A stretch of 10,499 bases of DNA from Fibrobacteres bacterium CG2_30_45_31 (GCA_001873075.1 MNYL01000081.1:1-10499); one strand, 5' to 3'; shown: positions 1-6,244, counted from the stretch's first letter. Numbers and translations: made by a program. The notes: generated by a model from the letters alone, not told the origin.

Positions 1-1038
1 AAAATCAGTTACCAAGGGATGTGGTCAGGGCGAACCTGGATTAATCCGGAAGATTCTTTGAAGTATCGCGATGCTCGGAATGGGGTACACCCTTCTGACA
101 ATGAATACGGAAATTACTTTTATCACCATGATTATAGTCTTAGTGCCGATACCAAGCTTTACGGTATATGGGTTCCAGAAATCGGTCGCTTTACCGGTTT
201 ACGTCATGTGCTTTCTCCTGGAATTTCATACACATATGCTCCAGAGATTGACACTAATAAATATTTTGTACCACATCCATTATTGGGACAAACGCCTTAT
301 CAAACGGAACAACAGACGGTGGGTTTTTCAATTGCCAATGATTTCGATATTAAATATTTGAAGTCACGGGGCCGTTCTAAATCTGCTGATGCAGAAAAGG
401 ATACTTTGGAAGCCACGGAAGATCAATATGACACACGGCGTCTGTTTACCACTAAACATTCTACATCGTATAATTTTGCTGCCGATTCTCTCAATTGGTC
501 TGACATTTCTTCCACTTTTGGTTTGCAGGTTTTGCCCAATTATCTTTTTACTGTGCGGACAACGCATAGTGTTTACCATGATTTTGAAGAGAACCCGACT
601 AAGGAACGATTCCCAGAACTTACTTATTGGGGTTACGAACTTTCCAAGTCTTTTCAGTGGAGTGGAAATTTCAATGCAGGGCTTCCTTCACAAATGGGGA
701 AGTACCAAACGACGAGCTGGTCTGCGGGGTTTGATTACCGTTATACCTTTAGTAGCACGCGTGTAGGCCGAAAACTTTTTAAAGATAATATATCCCATTC
801 TTCTTCTATTTCCGCCTCATTACACCCCACCAATAATTGGGAAATGACGTATAGCACTCAGTACGATTATACGGAAGGAAAATTTGCAACACATAATTTT
901 ACGTTTAACAGAACTTTGCATTGCTGGAAATTGGATTTCTCTTGGACCCCTACTGGTCCTTCTTCTGGGTGGAGTTTTTCCATCTATATTAAGGATTTGC
1001 CCGATATTAAGTTAAATGCAGCGAGTACGGAGGATTAG
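1..1038 (+). CDS. lptD: LptD-like LPS-assembly outer-membrane protein, 3' part
   Basis: Reading frame 1 is open from the first base to a TAG at 1036-1038, giving 345 residues of a C-terminal part; the true start lies upstream, so the ATG at 19 is internal. The protein is rich in aromatic residues with alternating polar and hydrophobic stretches, as in an outer-membrane beta-barrel. A segment reading GLRHVLSPGISYTYAPEID (about residues 66-84) resembles the LptD barrel signature R-H-x-L-x-P, and the end carries an LHCW...W.PTG...DLPDIKL pattern that I associate with LptD of FCB-group bacteria. LptD with LptE inserts lipopolysaccharide into the outer leaflet. No cysteine pair typical of proteobacterial LptD disulfides is visible in this part. 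The gene is 32 bases upstream of a nucleotidyltransferase gene and probably leads or joins its operon. Another large barrel protein is the main alternative. Confidence 0.72.
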   Translation, partial: KISYQGMWSGRTWINPEDSLKYRDARNGVHPSDNEYGNYFYHHDYSLSADTKLYGIWVPEIGRFTGLRHVLSPGISYTYAPEIDTNKYFVPHPLLGQTPYQTEQQTVGFSIANDFDIKYLKSRGRSKSADAEKDTLEATEDQYDTRRLFTTKHSTSYNFAADSLNWSDISSTFGLQVLPNYLFTVRTTHSVYHDFEENPTKERFPELTYWGYELSKSFQWSGNFNAGLPSQMGKYQTTSWSAGFDYRYTFSSTRVGRKLFKDNISHSSSISASLHPTNNWEMTYSTQYDYTEGKFATHNFTFNRTLHCWKLDFSWTPTGPSSGWSFSIYIKDLPDIKLNAASTED

Positions 1039-1070
1039 TACTCAATGGTTTATTTTAAATTATAACTACT

Positions 1071-2066
1071 ATGAAAGTCATTTTACCAGTTGCGGGAACC
1101 GGAACCCGATTGCGACCCTTCACACTTCATTTGCCCAAGTGCTTGTTACCCATTGCAGGAAAAACGCTTCTTGATCATATCATTGATTCTTTTAAAGATT
1201 TAAATGTTTCTGAAATGCTGTTTATTACGGGCTATAAGTATGAGCATGTAGATGCTTTTTTGAAACTCCGTAATTTTTTGAATGCTCGCACAGTTTTTCA
1301 GGAAAATCCTCAGGGCTTAGGAGAAGCAATTTCTCTCTGTCTTCCGTATTTGAAAGATGATGAACCAGTGCTTATCATTTTGGGAGATACTCTTTTTGAT
1401 GCAGATCTTTCCTTTTTGCAGAACGAAACAGAAAATGTTTTGATGACTCGTGAAGTGGAAGATCCTCGTCGTTTTGGTGTTGCAGTGACGGATGCTTCAG
1501 GTCGGATTACGCGCCTTGTGGAAAAACCGGAAACCTTTGTTTCTCGCGAAGCTTTGGTGGGTATTTATTACATCCGTGATGTCGCTGCTTTGCGCAAAGC
1601 ACTTTTGCGTCTTCTTAACGAGAATATTCGTACGCGTGGGGAATATCAGCTAACGGATGCTTTACAGATGATGGTGGAAGCCGGATTCAAGTTCCACACC
1701 GCTAAGATTCAATCGTGGTTGGATTGTGGTACTCCAGAAACGTTCCTTGAAACGAATGGTTTGGTTCTTTCTAAAAACGATAACAGTAAAGAGTTTACCT
1801 TCCCAGGATCTCGTCTTATTTCTCCTTGTCATATTGCGGCTAACGTGACAATCACTGATTCGACCGTGGGTCCCAACGTTTCTCTTGGGGAGGGTGTTTC
1901 TTTGATGAATGTAACCATTTCCAATAGTGTGGTTTCGGAAAGAGTGGTGGTGAAATCAAGTGAACTTAGCGACTCTATTTTGGGGGAAGACTCAGAAGTC
2001 AATTCTTTCAATGGTTCTTTACTTTTGGGTGATCATTCTAAAGTGGAATCAAGGAGAAATACTTGA
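1071..2066 (+). CDS. Sugar-1-phosphate nucleotidyltransferase with left-handed beta-helix tail
   Basis: The 331-residue product has a full NTP-transferase domain (about 1-230). Visible motifs are the nucleotide-binding loop G9-T-G-T-R-L-R-P16 with the following P22-K23, QGLGEAI at 81-87, the metal-binding LGD at 104-106, V-E-K-P at 150-153, and W-L-D-C-G at 216-220. Residues about 245-325 show hexapeptide-like spacing of small and aliphatic residues (for example NVTITDSTVGPNVSLGEGV), indicating a left-handed beta-helix. The family makes NDP-sugars from NTP and sugar-1-phosphate in the cytoplasm; the architecture fits long-form glucose-1-phosphate thymidylyl- or uridylyltransferases, but the nucleotide and sugar cannot be fixed from sequence. 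The ATG at 1071 has no Shine-Dalgarno motif before it, yet the family's N-terminal motif begins at once, so the start is sound. Its TGA overlaps the maf start codon. Confidence 0.88.
   Translation: MKVILPVAGTGTRLRPFTLHLPKCLLPIAGKTLLDHIIDSFKDLNVSEMLFITGYKYEHVDAFLKLRNFLNARTVFQENPQGLGEAISLCLPYLKDDEPVLIILGDTLFDADLSFLQNETENVLMTREVEDPRRFGVAVTDASGRITRLVEKPETFVSREALVGIYYIRDVAALRKALLRLLNENIRTRGEYQLTDALQMMVEAGFKFHTAKIQSWLDCGTPETFLETNGLVLSKNDNSKEFTFPGSRLISPCHIAANVTITDSTVGPNVSLGEGVSLMNVTISNSVVSERVVVKSSELSDSILGEDSEVNSFNGSLLLGDHSKVESRRNT
2051..2056 (+). promoter_or_regulatory. Ribosome binding site that fixes the TTG start of maf
   Basis: AAGGAG lies 6 bases before the TTG at 2063. It sits inside the last codons of the nucleotidyltransferase gene. 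No ATG lies near the conserved N-terminus of Maf, so this site supports TTG initiation. Confidence 0.75.
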
Positions 2067-2632
2067 ACTTGATTTTGGCGAGTGCTTCGCCGCGACGTTC
2101 GGCGATTTTGACCCAACTCGGTATTCCGTTTCGTATTGAGCCTTCTCATGTTGCTGAGGATGGTAATGGACGGTCACCACTGGATTGGCCTCGCCTTTTT
2201 GCTGAAGAAAAAGCGGTGGATGTGTCGCTGAGTCACCCGAGAGAATTTGTGCTTGGTTTTGATACGCTTGTTTTCTTAGATGGAAAACCACTAGGGAAAC
2301 CAAAGGATAAACATGATGCACTTAGAATGCTCTCTGCTTTAAGCGGGCGTTCGCATCAAGTGATTTCCGGTGTGGCAGTTGCTCGCGGAGGTAAAATATT
2401 TTCCTCTGGAGCAGAAAAAACAGAAGTCTTTTTTCGTTCGCTGGACCCCTCTGAAATTGCAGAGTATATTGATTCCGGTGAGCCAATGGACAAAGCGGGT
2501 GCTTATGCAATTCAGGGTAAAGGCGCTCGGTTTGTGGAATCCATTCAGGGTTGTTATTATAATGTAGTGGGTCTGCCTGTGACTCGCACTTTGAAGATGT
2601 TGAAGAATCTCGAGGAGATTGAAAATGGCTGA
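2063..2632 (+). CDS. maf: Maf-family nucleoside triphosphate pyrophosphatase (dTTP/UTP type)
   Basis: The 189-residue protein is a full-length Maf/Ham1-like enzyme. It opens with the signature S7-A-S-P-R-R12, has the acidic catalytic region around D67 (GFDTLV, where ADT is more usual), GKPKD at 78-82, and the long conserved block DKAGAYAIQGKGARFVESI from 143. The DKAGAY.IQG form is typical of the YhdE-type subgroup, which hydrolyses dTTP, UTP and modified pyrimidine nucleotides to monophosphates in the cytoplasm; subgroup assignment is inference from that motif. Family members are linked to housecleaning of nucleotide pools and to septum control. The start is TTG with a good ribosome binding site. 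The start codon overlaps the upstream stop as TTGA, and its own end overlaps the next gene by 8 bases, so translational coupling is likely. Confidence 0.93.
   Translation: MNLILASASPRRSAILTQLGIPFRIEPSHVAEDGNGRSPLDWPRLFAEEKAVDVSLSHPREFVLGFDTLVFLDGKPLGKPKDKHDALRMLSALSGRSHQVISGVAVARGGKIFSSGAEKTEVFFRSLDPSEIAEYIDSGEPMDKAGAYAIQGKGARFVESIQGCYYNVVGLPVTRTLKMLKNLEEIENG
2613..2617 (+). promoter_or_regulatory. Ribosome binding site that selects ATG 2625
   Basis: AGGAG is 7 bases before the ATG at 2625 but only 1 base before an in-frame TTG at 2619, so it favours ATG 2625 as the start of the RodZ-like gene. It lies inside the end of maf. Confidence 0.7.
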
Positions 2633-3623
2633 ATTGAAAATGTCACTTGAAGACAAGTCTAACGATGAAACTCTCGGAATGTATTTGATCCGCGCTAGAA
2701 AGGCTGCGGGGATTTCTCGAGAAACGCTTGCACAAACGACTCACATTTACCTTGAAATCATTAGCAATATTGAAAATAGTGATTGGAAAAAATTCCCCGT
2801 CGAGGCTTATGTTCGGGGTTACTTGAATTCCATTTGCTCAAAATTGGAACTTGATAAGAAGAAAGTACTGGAGTGGTTTTCTGTAGAATACGGATCTTCC
2901 TATACCACGGAATTCAAGGCAGAACAAGATGTGACTTCACCTATGATCCTGTCCAAAAAATTGGCCGATGAGTCCACAGGAAATTCCAAAACGGTTCCCA
3001 TTGTTCTTCTTATTTTGTTGGTGATCGCATTTCTTGCGGTGATGAACTTCATGAAAAAGACGGAGAATGCGGAAACTCCGCCAGTAACACCTGTTGAGGT
3101 AAATACGGCCATTGAAGATACTCTAGCGGACTCTTTGAATATTCCAGAAGGAGCAGAATCGGTTCCCGTAGATTCTACGGTGTCAACAAAGGTTGATTTT
3201 GTGAAGGCTGAGCCCCCTTCTCCGACTAAGAGAGATTCCATTAAACCGACTAAGAAGGATTCCATTAAATATTCTTCAGCAACGACATTTCTAATGTCTT
3301 CAAACTCAGCACCCTCCCCGGCTGTGGTATTTTCCAAAAATAAAACTCATGTAGTCATTAGCGGAAACGGAAAAGCGATTTCGTGGGTGGGCATCAAGAA
3401 ACATGCTGCGGATTCTTTGTTTTTGAAAGAAGCGAATATCTCCAGTGTGACATCTGAAATTGAATACGCTTACGATGATACGCTTTTTGTTGTGATCGGA
3501 AATGCAGCCGGCATTGGTAAAATGGTTTTGAATGGTGTTGAAACGGCTATTCCTGTGAAAAAAGACGGTCGTACAACGCGCCTTTGTCTTTTGAATGGTA
3601 AAATTTTTCCGGGAGTTCACTGA
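2625..3623 (+). CDS. RodZ-like helix-turn-helix membrane protein with DUF4115-like C-terminus
   Basis: The 332-residue product has the three-part plan of RodZ. Residues about 15-90 form an HTH_25-type domain (L-x-x-A-R-x-x-x-G-I-S-x-E-x-L-A, then F-P-V-E-A-Y-V-R-G-Y-L). One transmembrane helix follows at about 123-145 (VPIVLLILLVIAFLAVMNF). After it comes a low-complexity Pro/Ser/Thr/Lys linker with a repeated PTK-R/K-DSIK unit, then a beta-rich domain from about 235 with ISWVGIK and an IGNAAG...LNG motif like DUF4115. In RodZ the HTH domain binds MreB in the cytoplasm and the C-terminus lies in the periplasm, helping to control rod shape; that role is inferred from family membership. The HTH keeps no proven DNA-binding role. 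It overlaps maf by 8 bases and hisB by 1, so the three are likely co-translated. Other HTH-TM proteins outside RodZ are the alternative. Confidence 0.8.
   Translation: MAELKMSLEDKSNDETLGMYLIRARKAAGISRETLAQTTHIYLEIISNIENSDWKKFPVEAYVRGYLNSICSKLELDKKKVLEWFSVEYGSSYTTEFKAEQDVTSPMILSKKLADESTGNSKTVPIVLLILLVIAFLAVMNFMKKTENAETPPVTPVEVNTAIEDTLADSLNIPEGAESVPVDSTVSTKVDFVKAEPPSPTKRDSIKPTKKDSIKYSSATTFLMSSNSAPSPAVVFSKNKTHVVISGNGKAISWVGIKKHAADSLFLKEANISSVTSEIEYAYDDTLFVVIGNAAGIGKMVLNGVETAIPVKKDGRTTRLCLLNGKIFPGVH
3222..3269 (+). repeat. Two-copy 24-bp tandem repeat in the RodZ-like linker
   Basis: The unit at 3222-3245 is repeated directly at 3246-3269, with two mismatches in 24 bases. It keeps the reading frame and encodes PTKRDSIK followed by PTKKDSIK in the periplasmic linker. 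It looks like an in-frame duplication that lengthened a basic linker. Confidence 0.85.
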
Positions 3624-4213
3624 TGCGTCAAATCTCATTGAGCCGTAACACTCGCGAGACCAAAATTGCGCTGTCTCTGAATTTGGATGATGCCACACGT
3701 GGAGTCATTGATACAGGGTCTGCGTTCTTAGACCATATGCTGGATTTATTTCAGGTTCATGGCGGTTTTTCCATGAATTTGAAATGCATCGGAGACAAGC
3801 AAATCGATATGCATCACAGCATTGAGGATATTGGTATTGTGTTTGGGCAAGCTTTGTCGGATTGTCTTGGAGATAAAAAAGGCATTGAACGATATGGTTT
3901 TTACTTTGTGCCTATGGATGAAGCTTTAGCTCGTGTGTGCGTGGATTTCAGCAATCGCATCGGTATTGTGTGGAATGTGAAGCTTCCGTCATCAACAGTG
4001 GGCGCTGATTCTATGGACGCGAGTTTATTCGAACATTTCTTTAAGAGCGTTGGCGAAAATGCACGTATGAATTTACATGTAGAACTGTTTTATGGTAACG
4101 ACAATCATCATTGCTTAGAGGCTATTTTCAAAGCTTTTGCCCGTGCAGTGGCGATGGCAGTGAGCCCTTCTCGAAACATTCAAGGCGTTCCGAGTTCGAA
4201 GGGTGTTCTTTAA
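3623..4213 (+). CDS. hisB: Imidazoleglycerol-phosphate dehydratase
   Basis: The 196-residue protein is a complete, monofunctional IGPD; no phosphatase domain is fused. It dehydrates imidazoleglycerol phosphate to imidazoleacetol phosphate in histidine synthesis, in the cytoplasm. The manganese-binding and catalytic motifs are all present: F-L-D-H38-M-L with H46, H64-H65-S-I-E68-D-I-G, M-D-E100, H138-F-F, L-H152, and N161-H162-H163-x-x-E166-A-x-F-K. The C-terminal PSSKG is a small variant of the usual PSTKG, and IDMHH replaces the commoner IDDHH. The start ATG overlaps the upstream stop as TGATG, with GGGAG at 3611-3615 serving as ribosome binding site 7 bases away. No other his gene is in the window, so hisB is separated from a classical his operon and travels with envelope genes. 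It is followed by a strong terminator. Confidence 0.97.
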   Translation: MRQISLSRNTRETKIALSLNLDDATRGVIDTGSAFLDHMLDLFQVHGGFSMNLKCIGDKQIDMHHSIEDIGIVFGQALSDCLGDKKGIERYGFYFVPMDEALARVCVDFSNRIGIVWNVKLPSSTVGADSMDASLFEHFFKSVGENARMNLHVELFYGNDNHHCLEAIFKAFARAVAMAVSPSRNIQGVPSSKGVL

Positions 4214-4234
4214 AATCAGTTACATATACACTGT

Positions 4235-4813
4235 TTACCATTTGGGGATGCGAATGGCGTCCCCTTTTTTCAGGTGCTCCAAGGATACTCCTGGGTTCAC
4301 GGACTGCAAAGTCGAGAGTGTATAAAAGTGAGGAAGTTTGGACGCTTCTTTACCGTAAGTGCGACTGAGAAGCTTGAATAGGTCTTCATCTTCATTGGCT
4401 TTCACTACTTTGAAATTATCGGTGTTGGATGGGTCTGATTGCCATTTTTCGAGGGCATTCGAGAAGCTGGATACAAAGTTTTCTTCTTTTTGGGAAGTTT
4501 GGACTTCCGCTTGTTGTTCGCTTATGGATGAGGTCGTTTTGTGTGCGGAAGAGGATTGAGCCTTCGCCTGGTTTGATTTGGGAAGAGTAAACAAAGGCAT
4601 TTTGTGAGGGTTTATCGAAATGACTTCTTCGTTGGTAGATGTGTCCTTTAGGATGGGTTCTGTGGCCAAAATGGAGTCCAAAGAAGCTATATAGGCACTG
4701 TCAGGCCAAGACTCTAAAGGGTAGCGTTTGTTTATCTGGAGACGCTCAATGACCTCCGATTCTGGAGTACAAGCGAAAAAAAATGCACAAAGAAGCAGAA
4801 TAAAGCTTTTCAT
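4235..4813 (-). CDS. LysM-like putative lipoprotein
   Basis: The 192-residue product begins with a short hydrophobic signal peptide and a lipobox-like FFAC, so Cys15 is the probable lipid-modified residue; Phe at -3 is unusual. The mature part has a charged N-terminal stretch, then a Ser/Gln/Lys-rich disordered linker (about 75-115). The end, about 135-190, resembles one LysM: an LFKLLSRTYG helix, a central L-Q-x-V-N-P-G, and a closing L-K-K-G-D-A-I-R-I-P. LysM modules bind peptidoglycan N-acetylglucosamine chains, so an outer-membrane-anchored, wall-binding protein is the likely role; the exact function is unknown. The only SD-like motif, GGAG, ends just 1 base before ATG 4813, too close for normal use, so initiation may be leaderless or SD-independent. 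It is convergent with hisB and divergent from rpmE2. The signal peptide is why I trust this start. Confidence 0.78.
   Translation of the reverse strand: MKSFILLLCAFFFACTPESEVIERLQINKRYPLESWPDSAYIASLDSILATEPILKDTSTNEEVISINPHKMPLFTLPKSNQAKAQSSSAHKTTSSISEQQAEVQTSQKEENFVSSFSNALEKWQSDPSNTDNFKVVKANEDEDLFKLLSRTYGKEASKLPHFYTLSTLQSVNPGVSLEHLKKGDAIRIPKW
4244..4270 (+). terminator. Intrinsic terminator of the hisB operon, inside the convergent LysM gene
   Basis: The 8-bp stem GGGGATGC / GCGTCCCC (one G-T pair) with the 5-base loop GAATG is followed directly by six T. It is 30 bases after the hisB stop. Its 21-base stem-loop coincides with the antisense of seven codons (GDAIRIP) near the end of the leftward LysM gene. 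Confidence 0.88.
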
Positions 4814-4817
4814 GCTC

Positions 4818-4825
4818 CAAAAATA
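4818..4825 (-). promoter_or_regulatory. Possible -7 element for the LysM lipoprotein gene
   Basis: On the minus strand TATTTTTG matches the Bacteroidota -7 consensus TAnnTTTG and ends 4 bases before the ATG at 4813. The nearest upstream TTTG is only 15 bases away rather than about 19-20, so the promoter is incomplete. If used, the transcript would be almost leaderless. Confidence 0.25.
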
Positions 4826-4835
4826 CTATTTACGT

Positions 4836-4867
4836 CTTGCCAAAATGGTGGTTTGCACTTAAATTTG
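4836..4867 (+). promoter_or_regulatory. Candidate promoter of rpmE2
   Basis: TAAATTTG at 4860-4867 is a full match to the Bacteroidota -7 consensus TAnnTTTG. CTTG at 4836-4839, 20 bases upstream, matches three of four bases of the -33 TTTG. The same stretch can be read as a sigma70-like pair, TTGCCA-17-TAAATT. Either way transcription would start near 4872, giving a leader of about 30 bases. Confidence 0.5.
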
Positions 4868-4901
4868 GGCTCTCAAACGTAGATTCAGCAGGATTTCAAA
4901 A

Positions 4902-5198
4902 ATGAAAGAAGGCATTCATCCAAGTTACAAACCGGTCGTGTTTATCGATGCGAATACGGGTAAAGAGTATATCTCCCGCTCCACAAAGCATGTTTCCGAA
5001 AAGAAAGTGATTGACGGTGTCGAGTATGGGGTGATTTCTTTGGAAATCACCGCAGACACACATCCTTTCTGGACAGGAAAACAGCACCGTGTGGATACTG
5101 CGGGTCGAATTGATCGCTTTAACAAGCGTTTTGCTTCGAATATCGTGGGTGCCAAGCGCAAGACCCGCAAGGACGCGAAAGACGACGTTGCGGAATAA
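4902..5198 (+). CDS. rpmE2: 50S ribosomal protein L31, type B (zinc-free)
   Basis: The 98-residue protein starts MKEGIHPSYKPVVFID and contains the L31 core THPFWTGKQHRVDTAGRIDRF at about 53-73 followed by NKRF. There is no cysteine in the whole protein, so it lacks the zinc-ribbon CxxC pairs of the C+ paralogue; with the internal insertion before the core this marks type B, often written RpmE2 or YkgM. L31 sits at the central protuberance of the large subunit and helps bridge the two subunits. The last 17 or so residues are a charged tail rich in Lys, Arg and Asp, longer than in many L31 proteins. AGGA at 4890-4893 is 8 bases before the ATG. The gene appears monocistronic, with its own promoter candidate and terminator. 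In some bacteria type B paralogues are induced by zinc shortage, but I see no Zur box here. Confidence 0.95.
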   Translation: MKEGIHPSYKPVVFIDANTGKEYISRSTKHVSEKKVIDGVEYGVISLEITADTHPFWTGKQHRVDTAGRIDRFNKRFASNIVGAKRKTRKDAKDDVAE

Positions 5199-5224
5199 TT
5201 TTCTGCGTTAAATTTGTTTATCAG

Positions 5225-5250
5225 AAAGCCTCCCTTTGTGGAGGTTTTTT
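5225..5250 (+). terminator. Intrinsic terminator of rpmE2
   Basis: The stem AAAGCCTCC / GGAGGTTTT (core CCTCC / GGAGG) with loop CTTTGT runs into a tract of six T. It lies 27 bases after the rpmE2 stop. Confidence 0.85.
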
Positions 5251-5284
5251 GTTTGCTCTTTTTTGTGACTTATGAAAAAATAAG

Positions 5285-5316
5285 TTTGAACATATTCCCG
5301 TTTTTTTGTATTTTTG
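5285..5316 (+). promoter_or_regulatory. Bacteroidota-type promoter of the lipoprotein gene
   Basis: TTTG at 5285-5288, a 20-base spacer, and TATTTTTG at 5309-5316 match both parts of the Bacteroidota primary-sigma consensus (TTTG, about 19-20 bases, TAnnTTTG). The site lies in the only non-coding gap before the gene and just after the rpmE2 terminator. Predicted start of transcription is near 5321, leaving a leader of about 25 bases. Confidence 0.6.
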
Positions 5317-5334
5317 CGGGCACTTCACATGTGC

Positions 5335-5338
5335 GAGG
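5335..5338 (+). promoter_or_regulatory. Ribosome binding site selecting ATG 5347
   Basis: GAGG is 8 bases before ATG 5347. An in-frame TTG at 5314 would put 11 extra residues before the lipoprotein signal peptide and would lie within the promoter's -7 box, so the later start is preferred. Confidence 0.6.
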
Positions 5339-5346
5339 CATTTATT

Positions 5347-6189
5347 ATGAAAAAGATTTTTCTCCCCCTAGTTGTTGGTCTGGTGGCTCTTGCTCTCACG
5401 GGATGTGAGAAAAAAGGGACGATTTCGGGTCAAGTGCTTGATCCGTTCACAGGTAAGGCTGTTGAAATGCCAACGGTGTGGATGGATTCTACCATTTTTT
5501 CAACGCAAAAAGCCAAGTATGAATTCAAGGCCGATTTGCAACAGGGCAAGTTTAAGTTTGTGGAAGTACCTGCGGGTGAATATCTCGTGAAGGCTCGCCG
5601 TAGTAAATATGTATTGGGTCAGCAGAAGGTGACTACCACCGATAAAAATCCGAATGCAGAAATAACTCTTTATGTCTATAGCGATCAAGTGAATCCTGGT
5701 CTTTATCAGGTGAAGGATAGTGTTCAGAAGATCTCCAATGAATGGGTGATTTTCTCTGCAAGTTGCAAAGAATCCGTGGCTGGTTACCGCAGAAGTTATA
5801 CAGAAGATTTGAATGCAAGCCGTGTACCAGGTTCTAAAAAGTCAAGTTCAAAAACAGAGTTGAAGGTGAATAAACTTCCAGATCCCCGGGTGGTGGATGC
5901 AAACCTTTCTGTTTTGTATTGCAACCAGAGCTCCGTCACGACTCCGGTTGAGGCTTCTTCTTATCCTGCCATTACGGGTTCCGTCTCTAGCCATGCCGAT
6001 TGCTCCGGTTTTTCTGCTGCTGAAAAAGACGGAATTTTTGCCAACAAGGAAAAAGAAACCAAGCTGACTGTTACATACAAGGCTGAGGGCCTTTATGAAA
6101 TTTCTGGAACTCTTCCGAAGGGAAGGCAGATTGTGCGCCTTTATCAAGAAGGAAAGACACTTCAGACTTATTATTTTGAAGTGAAGTAA
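5347..6189 (+). CDS. Putative lipoprotein with carboxypeptidase-regulatory-like domain
   Basis: The 280-residue product has a classic lipoprotein signal: M-K-K, a hydrophobic core, and lipobox L-T-G-C with Cys20 followed by Glu. Residues about 24-115 resemble a carboxypeptidase-D regulatory-like beta-sandwich: GTISGQVLDPFTGKAVEMPTV, then GKFKFVEVPAGEYLVKARRSKY, then a final strand ITLYVY. Such domains are common in surface proteins of FCB bacteria and act as structural or adhesive modules rather than enzymes. The C-terminal half (about 120-280) is not a family I recognise; it contains a Ser/Lys-rich stretch (GSKKSSSKTE) and three cysteines, in ASCKES, LYCNQ and HADCSG. The N-terminus suggests envelope anchoring; the function is unknown. 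The gene stands alone between its own promoter and terminator. Confidence 0.82.
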   Translation: MKKIFLPLVVGLVALALTGCEKKGTISGQVLDPFTGKAVEMPTVWMDSTIFSTQKAKYEFKADLQQGKFKFVEVPAGEYLVKARRSKYVLGQQKVTTTDKNPNAEITLYVYSDQVNPGLYQVKDSVQKISNEWVIFSASCKESVAGYRRSYTEDLNASRVPGSKKSSSKTELKVNKLPDPRVVDANLSVLYCNQSSVTTPVEASSYPAITGSVSSHADCSGFSAAEKDGIFANKEKETKLTVTYKAEGLYEISGTLPKGRQIVRLYQEGKTLQTYYFEVK

Positions 6190-6216
6190 AAATTCGTTTC
6201 GATTGATGCAAAAATT

Positions 6217-6244
6217 GGCTCGCAAATAGGTGCGGGCCTTTTTT
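6217..6244 (+). terminator. Intrinsic terminator after the lipoprotein gene
   Basis: The 8-bp stem GGCTCGCA / TGCGGGCC (one T-G pair) with loop AATAGG is followed by six T. It starts 27 bases after the lipoprotein stop and isolates that gene from the glycosyltransferase run. Confidence 0.88.

Noticed and set aside
2619..2624. TTG at 2619 as start of the RodZ-like gene
   Set aside because: It is 1 base after the AGGAG motif, whereas ATG 2625 is 7 bases away.
2900..3337. 145-codon open frame antisense to the RodZ-like gene
   Set aside because: Composition mirrors the sense codons, with no ribosome binding site or recognisable motif; it is a shadow of the real gene.
4212..4223. 12-base match to positions 1-12 as a possible att-like repeat
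   Set aside because: A few 12-base matches are expected by chance in 10 kb, and no integrase or foreign-looking DNA lies between.
5297..5320. Inverted repeat CCCG ... CGGG around the lipoprotein promoter as an operator or hairpin
   Set aside because: The arms are only 4 bases with a 16-base T-rich loop; expected by chance.
5314..5346. N-terminal extension of the 5347-6189 lipoprotein from TTG 5314
   Set aside because: It would precede a complete lipoprotein signal peptide, has no ribosome binding site, and overlaps the promoter.
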